Below, piece by piece: positions 6,108 through 12,237 of a stretch of DNA of 12,237 bases. This stretch comes from Flavobacteriaceae bacterium (GTDB lineage: Bacteria > Bacteroidota > Bacteroidia > Flavobacteriales > Flavobacteriaceae): assembly GCA_030618945.1 (NCBI GenBank), contig JAUXCI010000047.1:1-12237 (forward strand). The letters are read 5' to 3'. The translations under genes were made by a program, and so were the position numbers. The number at the start of each line of letters is the position of its first letter. Position 1 is the stretch's first letter. The notes under the pieces were generated by a model, which saw only the letters and a list, made by a program, of their open reading frames with translations, made no database searches and was not told the origin of the DNA.

Positions 6108-7271
6108 ATGACCAACTTAGTTCTAAAAAAGGTGTTTATCAAAAAAAGAAATCTGTTTTTGGCAAGCTTGCTAATATGTATTTTTTCTTGCGAAGAAAAA
6201 AAAGAGGCTTCAGTTACCGAGGAGGAAAATATTGAATCTAAATCTTTAATTAAATATGCTCAAGGGTTTGATTTACAAAATTATAATGGCTATAAAAAAT
6301 TAATTATTAAATCACCTTATCCCGACGCAGAGCAATATCAGGAATTTATTTTGGTATCCGATAAAAAAAATGATTTCGATGGCGCAAACAAACTGTTTAT
6401 CCCCATTCAAAATGTAGTGGTCACTTCCACTACGCATATCCCCATGATAGAAATGTTAGGTGAAGCCAATAGTATAATCGGATTTCCCAACACTGATTTT
6501 ATTTCTTCCAAAAAAACAAGACAACGAATAAAAGATGGACTTGTAATCGATCTGGGCAATGAACAAAATTTTAATACGGAGGTTTTGATCAGTTTACAAC
6601 CGGATGCCTTGATTGCTTTTTCCATGGGAAATTCCACGAAAATTTATCAAACAATTGAATTAAACAAAATTCCCGTAATTTATAATGGCGATTGGCTTGA
6701 AGAAACTCCTTTAGGAAGAGCTGAATGGATCAAGTTTTTTGGAGCCTTGTACAATAAAGACAGGGAAGCTGACAGTATATTTCAAATAATTGAATCTGAA
6801 TATTTGCAAGCAAAAGATATCGCGCTTAAAGCGACTAAATCGCCGAGCATTTTATCAGGGGTACTTTATAAAGATCAATGGAATCTGCCGGCTGGAGAAA
6901 GCTTTACTGCGCAATTCTTCAAAGACGCTAATACCAACTACCTTTGGAAAGACAGCAAAGGACAAGGAAGTTTGGTTTTAAGCTTTGAAGCAGTACTTGA
7001 AAACGCTCAAAACGCAGATTTTTGGATTGGATCAGGATATTATACCACCCTGGAGGAAGTAAAAAATGCCAATGCGCATTATGCGCAATTTAAGGCCTAT
7101 AAAAAAGGGATGATCTTTTCTTTTTCCAAAAGAAGAAGTGAGAACGGAGGTGTGGAATATTTTGAATTTGGCCCAATACAACCCCACATTGTTCTAAAAG
7201 ACCTGATAAAGATTATGCATCCTGAATTGCTTCCTGATTACCAACCTTATTTTCTCCAAAGATTGGAATAG
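6108..7271 (+). CDS. btuF: BtuF-like ABC transporter cobalamin-binding lipoprotein
   Basis: A 387-residue substrate-binding protein of the BtuF/FhuD helical-backbone class, longer than E. coli BtuF (about 266). The N-terminus is basic (MTNLVLKKVFIKKRN), then a hydrophobic stretch and lipobox IFSC with Cys28, so it should be a lipoprotein. Domain features are VVVTSTTHIPMIEMLGEANSIIGFP (103-127), IDLGNEQNFNTEVLISLQPDALIAF (147-171), IPVIYNGDWLEETPLGRAEWIKFFGAL (188-214) and the second lobe from about 248. Acidic residues in MIEMLGE and LEETPLGRAEW lie where family members dock on the permease. It would pass cobalamin from the outer-membrane receptor to BtuCD. The B12 assignment comes mainly from the divergent riboswitch and receptor; homologues annotated for iron or haem look similar. 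Residues 29-45 are a charged linker. Confidence 0.85.
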   Translation: MTNLVLKKVFIKKRNLFLASLLICIFSCEEKKEASVTEEENIESKSLIKYAQGFDLQNYNGYKKLIIKSPYPDAEQYQEFILVSDKKNDFDGANKLFIPIQNVVVTSTTHIPMIEMLGEANSIIGFPNTDFISSKKTRQRIKDGLVIDLGNEQNFNTEVLISLQPDALIAFSMGNSTKIYQTIELNKIPVIYNGDWLEETPLGRAEWIKFFGALYNKDREADSIFQIIESEYLQAKDIALKATKSPSILSGVLYKDQWNLPAGESFTAQFFKDANTNYLWKDSKGQGSLVLSFEAVLENAQNADFWIGSGYYTTLEEVKNANAHYAQFKAYKKGMIFSFSKRRSENGGVEYFEFGPIQPHIVLKDLIKIMHPELLPDYQPYFLQRLE

Positions 7272-7284
7272 GCCTCCAAAGATT

Positions 7285-7342
7285 GATTGAAAAATTCTAC
7301 CTTTATCCAAAATACTATTAATTCGATTGAAAAGTTCTGCCT
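7285..7342 (+). repeat. Imperfect 18-nt direct repeat around the btuC start
   Basis: GATTGAAAAATTCTACCT (7285-7302) and GATTGAAAAGTTCTGCCT (7325-7342) differ at two of 18 positions and start 40 bp apart. The second copy contains the TTG start codon of btuC. A separate perfect 12-nt repeat, CTCCAAAGATTG, lies just upstream at 7254-7265 and 7274-7285. The pattern suggests short local duplication in the btuF-btuC junction. Confidence 0.6.
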
Positions 7343-8358
7343 CATACCAGTTTTCCTTTGCCATATTTTTCCTACTCCTATTGGTCTTATTCATATTGAA
7401 TATTAGCCTGGGGTCAGTAGATATCCCATTAAAATCAGTATTTGAAAGCCTCTGGAGTCAAAATGCCGAGAAAGAAACCTGGAATTATATCATCTTGAAT
7501 TATAGGCTTCCTAAAGCTTTAACTGCCATTCTGGTGGGTTGTGGACTTGCCATCAGCGGCTTACTTATGCAGACTTTGTTTCGCAATCCCTTAGCAGGAC
7601 CTTACGTGTTAGGTATTAGCTCCGGAGCTAGTCTAGGCGTTGCTACCCTCATATTGGGTTCTTCAATTCTTGGAGGCAGTTTGAGTGTTTTAGGACAATC
7701 TCAGTTGCTTATCAGTATCGCGGCCAGCCTGGGATCATTTTTGGTTCTATCTGCTGTTATGATCGTTTCTAAGCAGGTGAAAAACACCATGAGTATACTT
7801 ATAATCGGATTGATGTTTAGCAGTATTACCTCAGCCATAATAAGTATTCTTGCTTATTTTAGCAGCGCCGAAAACCTTCAACAATATATGTTCTGGGGCT
7901 TTGGTAGTCTTGGCAATCTAACCTGGAACGAGCTTGCTATTTTCCTGACCGTTTTTATTTTGGCTTCCGCTATGATTCTTCCGGTGATCAAACCTTTAAA
8001 CAGTTTACTCCTCGGCGAAAATTATGCGAAGAGCATTGGTATCAATATACAAAGAACTAAAAACTTAATTTTGATTGCAACCAGCTTATTTACCGGTGTT
8101 ATAACGGCTTTTGCCGGACCTATAGCTTTTATTGGGCTTGCTGCACCTCATATTACCAAACTCATCTTAAACACATCTAATCATAAGCTTTTACTACCCG
8201 CTTCAGCCTTACTAGGGGCAAATATCATGCTGATTAGCGACACTATTGCCCAAATGCCCAACACACAATACACTTTACCCATTAATGCTATTACCACCAT
8301 CTTTGGTGCCCCAATTGTGATTTGGTTGTTGGTTAGAAAAAAGAAAATGGTACTGTAA
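7327..8358 (+). CDS. btuC: BtuC-like FecCD family ABC transporter permease
   Basis: A 343-residue FecCD-type permease with about ten membrane segments, which would form the inner-membrane channel for cobalamin with the ATPase encoded next. Family motifs are ISLGSVDIPL after the first helix, NYRLPKALTAILVGCGLAISGLLMQTLFRNPLAGPYVLGISSGASLG, and GPIAFIGLAAPHITK on the cytoplasmic face near the ATPase-coupling region. The first plausible start is a TTG (7327). No ATG exists upstream in frame before the stop at 7288-7290, and this start gives the normal N-terminal length. The gap after btuF is 55 bp and contains direct repeats, one of which spans this start. A weak start may lower synthesis relative to BtuF. 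Confidence 0.92.
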   Translation: MKSSASYQFSFAIFFLLLLVLFILNISLGSVDIPLKSVFESLWSQNAEKETWNYIILNYRLPKALTAILVGCGLAISGLLMQTLFRNPLAGPYVLGISSGASLGVATLILGSSILGGSLSVLGQSQLLISIAASLGSFLVLSAVMIVSKQVKNTMSILIIGLMFSSITSAIISILAYFSSAENLQQYMFWGFGSLGNLTWNELAIFLTVFILASAMILPVIKPLNSLLLGENYAKSIGINIQRTKNLILIATSLFTGVITAFAGPIAFIGLAAPHITKLILNTSNHKLLLPASALLGANIMLISDTIAQMPNTQYTLPINAITTIFGAPIVIWLLVRKKKMVL

Positions 8359-8368
8359 AATATATCTG

Positions 8369-9160
8369 ATGTCTGAAATTATTGAACATACTGTATTAAA
8401 AACAACGAATCTGAGCATTGGATATACAAGCAAAACAGAGAATCGGGTAATTGCTGACAAGATCAACGTAGACCTCAAAAAGGGTAAGTTGACCTGCCTT
8501 TTGGGAAAGAACGGAGTTGGAAAATCTACGCTGCTTAGGTCCCTTAGCAAGATGCAGCCAAGGCTTAGCGGTAGTGTCGAATTAGAAAATAGAAATATAG
8601 ACGATTTTGCCAGAAATGATTTGGCGAAAAAGATCAGTTTAGTCCTCACCGAAAGAATCCCTACGAGTAATCTAACCGTTTTTGAACTGATTGCCCTGGG
8701 AAGGCAGCCCTATACCAACTGGATCGGAAAACTTAGTCAGGATGATATTCAACAGATCCATCTGGCAATTGAACAGTCGCATTTAAAAAGCCTGGTTGAT
8801 CAAAGGTGTGATGAGTTAAGTGATGGGCAATTACAAAGAGCCATGATTTGTAGGGCCCTCGCTCAGAACACAGATATTATCATCCTTGATGAACCCACTG
8901 CTCATTTAGATATTCAGCACAAAATTGAAACCTTTAAGTTATTGAGCAATATTGCACGGAAACTCAACAGATCTATTCTTATATCCACTCATGAAATTCA
9001 ACTAGCTACGCAAATGGCCGACGAATTATGGTTGATGACAAACAATAAAATTATCACTGGCGAACCCAAAGTTTTAATCGATTCTGATGAAATAAACCTA
9101 CTCTTCGATAGTAATTCAATTCTTTTCGACAAAGAAAGTAACCAATTTATAATTAAATAG
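8369..9160 (+). CDS. btuD: BtuD-like ABC transporter ATP-binding protein
   Basis: A 263-residue cytoplasmic ATPase that would drive the permease encoded 10 bp upstream. Motifs in order: Walker A GKNGVGKST (46-54), ABC signature LSDGQLQRA (150-158), Walker B IIILDEP with Asp174 and catalytic Glu175, D-loop AHLD (178-181), and switch His208 in STHE. The Q-loop is unusual: the stretch ISLVLTERIP aligns with the VAYLPQ of FhuC/BtuD-type proteins, placing Glu95 where glutamine is normal. All other catalytic residues are present, so it should be active. Length is typical of BtuD/FhuC. The start is an ATG at 8369 without a visible Shine-Dalgarno sequence. Substrate assignment follows the operon and the riboswitch next door. 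Confidence 0.92.
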   Translation: MSEIIEHTVLKTTNLSIGYTSKTENRVIADKINVDLKKGKLTCLLGKNGVGKSTLLRSLSKMQPRLSGSVELENRNIDDFARNDLAKKISLVLTERIPTSNLTVFELIALGRQPYTNWIGKLSQDDIQQIHLAIEQSHLKSLVDQRCDELSDGQLQRAMICRALAQNTDIIILDEPTAHLDIQHKIETFKLLSNIARKLNRSILISTHEIQLATQMADELWLMTNNKIITGEPKVLIDSDEINLLFDSNSILFDKESNQFIIK

Positions 9161-9191
9161 GGAAATTATATTTATATTTTCGCAAATTCAA

Positions 9192-10208
9192 ATGAACATG
9201 ATGAAAAAGATTATTCTTGGATTATTTATCTCTGTACTCATCTCATGCGGGACTGGAAAAACGAGCAAGATTAACCAGGATGACATAAAAGCTAAATACG
9301 CCGAAGAAATTAAGCCTGATGACTTAAAAGAGCATCTGTATTTATTATCCTCGGATATACTTGAAGGAAGAAAAACCGGAGGGAAGGGTGAAAGAATGGC
9401 AGTAAATTATTTAACGGCTTATTATGAGCACTTAAAATTATCGGCCCCGTCTTCTTATTTAGATTATAAGCAGCCTATACCTGAGGTTTATTTTAATGGG
9501 AAATCTGAAGGTGACTCTCAGAATATTCTTGCCTATATTGAAGGATCAGAATTTCCTGATCAGGTCATTGTCATTTCTGCGCATTATGATCATCTTGGAA
9601 TGAAAAAAGATGAAGTATACAATGGTGCAGACGATAATGCTTCTGGAACTTCTGCAGTAATGGAAATTGCTGAATCTTTTCAAATTGCTAAAAACCAAGG
9701 GTATGGTCCAAAAAGATCCATTCTCTTCCTCCATTTTACAGGGGAGGAAATAGGCCTGTATGGATCTAAATATTATATGCAACACCCTGTATTTTCTCTT
9801 GACAGCACCATTGTAGATCTCAATATAGACATGGTTGGCAGAACAGACGAAAAATATAAAGGCAAAAAGGAATATATTTATTTAATAGGGTCAGACAAAC
9901 TCAGTAGGGATCTTCATAAAGTATCCGAGCAAACCAACGAAGCATATACGCACTTAAAACTGGATTACACTTATAATGAAAAAAATGATCCATATCAATA
10001 TTTTTCCAGATCAGATCATTATAATTTTGCCAAAGAAAATATTCCGGTTATCTTTTATTTTAATGGTACTCACAAGGATTATCACAGAACCACAGATACT
10101 GCTGATAAAATCGATTTTGATCTGCTTACCTTAAGGAGTAAGTTGGTTTTTTACACAGCCTGGGAAATTGCCAACCGAGAAAGCAAGTTAATTTTAGATG
10201 CAAGATAA
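9192..10208 (+). CDS. M28 family zinc metallopeptidase lipoprotein
   Basis: A 338-residue peptidase of family M28 (aminopeptidase Y/S type), which uses two zinc ions to remove N-terminal residues from peptides. The signal peptide ends in lipobox LISC, and GTGKTS follows, with no acidic export tag, so it is probably a periplasm-facing lipoprotein. The metal site is complete: His131 in SAHYDHLG, the Asp pair 147-148 in GADDNASG, Glu185-Glu186 in FTGEEIGLYGS, Asp213 in NIDMVGR and His298 in YHRTTDT. SDHYNF near 274 is also typical. It begins 31 bp after btuD. A TATTTTCG at 9175-9182 is a weak -7-like element, so it may have its own promoter. Two nearby ATGs (9198, 9201) are alternative starts. 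A link to cobalamin uptake is not indicated. Confidence 0.9.
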   Translation: MNMMKKIILGLFISVLISCGTGKTSKINQDDIKAKYAEEIKPDDLKEHLYLLSSDILEGRKTGGKGERMAVNYLTAYYEHLKLSAPSSYLDYKQPIPEVYFNGKSEGDSQNILAYIEGSEFPDQVIVISAHYDHLGMKKDEVYNGADDNASGTSAVMEIAESFQIAKNQGYGPKRSILFLHFTGEEIGLYGSKYYMQHPVFSLDSTIVDLNIDMVGRTDEKYKGKKEYIYLIGSDKLSRDLHKVSEQTNEAYTHLKLDYTYNEKNDPYQYFSRSDHYNFAKENIPVIFYFNGTHKDYHRTTDTADKIDFDLLTLRSKLVFYTAWEIANRESKLILDAR

Positions 10209-10223
10209 AACGCAGAGATCAGT

Positions 10224-11306
10224 ATGAATTACGCCATTATTGACGTTGAAACAACCGGAGGAAAATTTAATGAAGAAGGTGTCACTGAGGTGGCAATTCA
10301 TAAATTTGACGGGGTTGATATTGTGGACTCCTTTATAAGTTTGGTAAATCCTGAAAAAGAAATTCAGCCCTTTGTTGTAAACCTTACAGGAATCAACAAC
10401 AACATGCTCAGGAGTGCCCCAAAGTTCTATGAGATTGCAAAAAGAATCATTGAGATTATGGAGGATTCCGTTTTAGTGGCCCATAACTCCAGTTTTGATT
10501 ATCGCATTATCAGAAATGAATTTAAACGCTTGGGTTACAATTTTGAAATTCCAACGCTTTGCACCGTTGAACTGAGTAAAAAACTGATTCCAGATCAGGA
10601 ATCTTATAGTTTGGGAAAACTTTGTCGCTCCATCGGCATCCCGGTGAGCGATCGGCATAGAGCCAATGGAGATGCTGTGGCTACTTTGAAACTGTTTGAA
10701 ATTCTGATGCAAAAAGATCATGAAAAATTGATTGTTAAAAGTACAATCAAAATGGGGAATCAAAGAGATCTATCCGGTAGGCTTTTGAATATTTTGGATA
10801 TCCTTCCTGTGCAATCTGGACTTTATTATTTTCACAAGCGAAATGGGGATATCATTTATATCGGTAAAGGTAAGAATATTCAATATGCTGTGAATCAGGT
10901 ATTTTTAAGGACCTCTAATCGAACCAGAGCCTTAATCAAGGAAATGAACGCTGTTACTTTTGAGTTGACTGGCAGTGAACTTATCGCCAAAATAAAATTT
11001 CAGGAAGAAGTTATCCGAATAAAACCCAAGCACAATAAACGAAGTAAGACATATAGCGAAGAAATTGTTTTTAATCATGAGAATATGATTCTCGTTGACA
11101 AGGGCAGAACCCCTTCGGAAAAAGCTGTGATACTCATAGAAGACAATCAATACAAAGGTTTTGCCTATACCGAACTGAGTTATCAATTCAATAATTTGCC
11201 GGTTTTAAAAAACTTACTAACTTCTTCCGATAACTTCATTTCCCAAAACCTTATTATAAAGAAGTACCTTGCTGCGAATAAGGTTGAGAAAATTATTCGA
11301 TTTTAA
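10224..11306 (+). CDS. DEDDh 3'-5' exonuclease fused to a GIY-YIG nuclease domain
   Basis: A 360-residue two-domain nuclease. Residues 1-165 form a DnaQ-like DEDDh exonuclease with Asp7 and Glu9 (IIDVETTG), Asp92 (AHNSSFDYRI), His145 and Asp150 (HRANGDA), all catalytic residues being present. Residues about 195-275 form a UvrC/Cho-like GIY-YIG domain: GLYYF (199-203), IIYIGKGKN (210-218), arginine-rich NRTRAL, and GSELIAKIKFQEEVIRIKPKHNK with Glu252 and Asn271. The last 85 residues match no domain I can name. This architecture is known as a DNA polymerase III epsilon-like/UvrC-like fusion and points to DNA repair, probably incision plus end trimming. It starts 15 bp after the peptidase stop, so it is probably cotranscribed. 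Its exact substrate is not established. Confidence 0.88.
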   Translation: MNYAIIDVETTGGKFNEEGVTEVAIHKFDGVDIVDSFISLVNPEKEIQPFVVNLTGINNNMLRSAPKFYEIAKRIIEIMEDSVLVAHNSSFDYRIIRNEFKRLGYNFEIPTLCTVELSKKLIPDQESYSLGKLCRSIGIPVSDRHRANGDAVATLKLFEILMQKDHEKLIVKSTIKMGNQRDLSGRLLNILDILPVQSGLYYFHKRNGDIIYIGKGKNIQYAVNQVFLRTSNRTRALIKEMNAVTFELTGSELIAKIKFQEEVIRIKPKHNKRSKTYSEEIVFNHENMILVDKGRTPSEKAVILIEDNQYKGFAYTELSYQFNNLPVLKNLLTSSDNFISQNLIIKKYLAANKVEKIIRF

Positions 11307-11341
11307 TATTTTTTTATACTTTTAATCAAAACTACACATCA

Positions 11342-12175
11342 TTGAATAGCCCTGTTCAAAAGCAAGAAAATTGGAAAAGTAAATTACATCATATAATTTA
11401 CAAAACAGATACCAGAAAAGGAAAGGTATTTGACATGATCATTATTTGGGCAATTCTTTTTAGTATCCTACTTGTGATGCTGGAGAGCATCAATGAATTA
11501 GATGCTAAATACCACACTTTTTTCAATATTTCAGAATGGGTAATTACCATACTTTTCTCCATTGAATATATCTTGAGAATCATCAGCGTCAAAAGACCTA
11601 AATCATATATTTTTAGTTTTTACGGCATCATTGATTTACTGTCTACTATCCCTAAGTATTTATCTTTATTTATCGGTGGTGCCCATGCCCTCGTAGCCTT
11701 AAGAGCATTAAGGTTATTGCGTATTTTTAGAATTCTTAAACTAGTTAGATTCGTTGGTGCCACTGAAAATTTAGGCAAGTCCTTAAAAGCCAGCCGATTT
11801 AAAATTTTTGTTTTTATCTCAGCTGTATTGATAATTTGTGTGATCATTGGAACCATCATGTATCTCGTTGAAGGTGATGCAAGTGGTTTTACAAGTATCC
11901 CAAAGGCTATTTACTGGGCTATTGTTACACTAACCACCGTGGGTTATGGTGATATTGCCCCACAAACTTCGTTTGGTCAACTACTAGCAAGTTTGGTCAT
12001 GATTTTGGGTTATGGTATCATAGCAATTCCTACGGGAATTATCAGTGCTGAAATGACAAAGGGTAAAATTAGCGATATAAACATGAATACCAATTCATGC
12101 CCTAATTGCTCTGAAGGAAAACACATTGATGGTGCTAAATTCTGTTTTAAATGTGGTGAAGAATTTTTAACCTAA
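11342..12175 (+). CDS. Six-helix voltage-gated-type potassium channel with C-terminal zinc ribbon
   Basis: A 277-residue ion transporter of the prokaryotic Kv type, similar in layout to KvAP. Helices S1-S3 lie near residues 30-48, 62-82 and 90-110. S4 carries regularly spaced positive charges, Arg121, 124, 127, 130, Lys133 and Arg136. S5 is at 154-176 and the pore has the potassium filter TTVGYGD (198-204). S6 (212-237) includes the hinge-like AIPTG. The cytoplasmic tail ends in CPNC (253-256) and CFKC (268-271), a four-cysteine zinc ribbon. The start is a TTG at 11342; no in-frame ATG is available upstream, and this gives a normal N-terminus. It would conduct potassium across the inner membrane. 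Whether it is gated by voltage or by the zinc domain is open. Confidence 0.9.
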   Translation: MNSPVQKQENWKSKLHHIIYKTDTRKGKVFDMIIIWAILFSILLVMLESINELDAKYHTFFNISEWVITILFSIEYILRIISVKRPKSYIFSFYGIIDLLSTIPKYLSLFIGGAHALVALRALRLLRIFRILKLVRFVGATENLGKSLKASRFKIFVFISAVLIICVIIGTIMYLVEGDASGFTSIPKAIYWAIVTLTTVGYGDIAPQTSFGQLLASLVMILGYGIIAIPTGIISAEMTKGKISDINMNTNSCPNCSEGKHIDGAKFCFKCGEEFLT

Positions 12176-12178
12176 GCC

Positions 12179-12237
12179 TCACTGTTTAATCAACTTCTTA
12201 TCGACTCTGATAAAATCATCACAGATGATTTGCATCA
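12179..12237 (-). CDS. Possible 3' end of a convergent minus-strand gene (partial)
   Basis: On the minus strand an open frame enters from the right edge and stops at TGA (12181-12179), reading MQIICDDFIRVDKKLIKQ at its end. The stretch is only 19 codons, so coding is uncertain and no family can be named. It would converge on the channel gene with just 3 bp between the stop codons. A perfect 8-bp inverted repeat with a 3-nt loop (12213-12220 and 12224-12231) lies inside it; if the frame is not coding, this could be a terminator stem, though it lacks a good T-run. Confidence 0.35.
   Translation of the reverse strand, partial: MQIICDDFIRVDKKLIKQ

Noticed and set aside
6108..9160. Iron-siderophore or haem transport as the role of the ABC arm
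   Set aside because: The protein families alone allow it, but the adjacent cobalamin riboswitch, receptor and BtuG-like gene make cobalamin the better reading. I keep it only as an alternative.
1..12237. Insertion sequences, CRISPR arrays, tRNAs, phage or defence genes
   Set aside because: No transposase, repeat-spacer pattern, cloverleaf-like sequence or integrase motif seen on either strand; the region reads as core metabolism, transport and envelope genes.

Overview
The window looks like a chromosomal piece of a marine or environmental Flavobacteriia-type Bacteroidetes. The base composition is AT-rich. There are no clear Shine-Dalgarno sequences, and at least two promoter-like elements match the Bacteroidetes -7 consensus TAnnTTTG. 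Lipoproteins are frequent, one with an acidic surface-export tag after its cysteine, and the protein families (DUF2147, DUF5074/YncE-like, small TonB-dependent receptor) fit this phylum. I see no mobile element, CRISPR array, tRNA or rRNA. All complete genes appear intact.

Left block (1-2412, + strand): the last codons of a gene resembling the C-terminus of DUF2520 Rossmann-like proteins, then a KdsC-type HAD phosphatase, a YihY/BrkB membrane protein and two tandem DUF2147 secreted proteins. The four complete genes are 5 bp apart or overlap by 4 bp (ATGA), so they are very likely one translationally coupled operon. A nested inverted repeat at 2400-2453 separates this operon from the convergent one that follows.

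Central block (2451-9160): a cobalamin uptake locus in two divergent arms. The minus-strand arm starts at a promoter-like TAAATTTG (6013-6020) and a clear cobalamin riboswitch (about 5831-6008). It encodes a BtuB-like TonB-dependent receptor, a beta-propeller lipoprotein resembling the Bacteroides B12-capturing protein BtuG, and a small unrecognised outer-membrane-type protein. The plus-strand arm encodes a BtuF-like binding lipoprotein, a BtuC-like FecCD permease and a BtuD-like ATPase. Together these would carry B12 from the cell surface (BtuG-like), through the outer membrane (BtuB-like), across the periplasm (BtuF-like) and into the cytoplasm (BtuCD-like). Only the outer-membrane arm is downstream of the riboswitch.

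Right block (9192-12175, + strand): an M28 zinc aminopeptidase-type lipoprotein, a DEDDh exonuclease fused to a GIY-YIG nuclease domain, and a six-helix voltage-gated-type potassium channel with a C-terminal zinc ribbon. They are closely spaced behind btuD, but nothing in them points to B12. The window ends in what may be the 3' end of a convergent minus-strand gene.

Nothing here is a plainly unprecedented system. The items most worth following are the small third gene of the riboswitch operon, the one-sided riboswitch control of a split transport system, and the paired DUF2147 proteins coupled to YihY.
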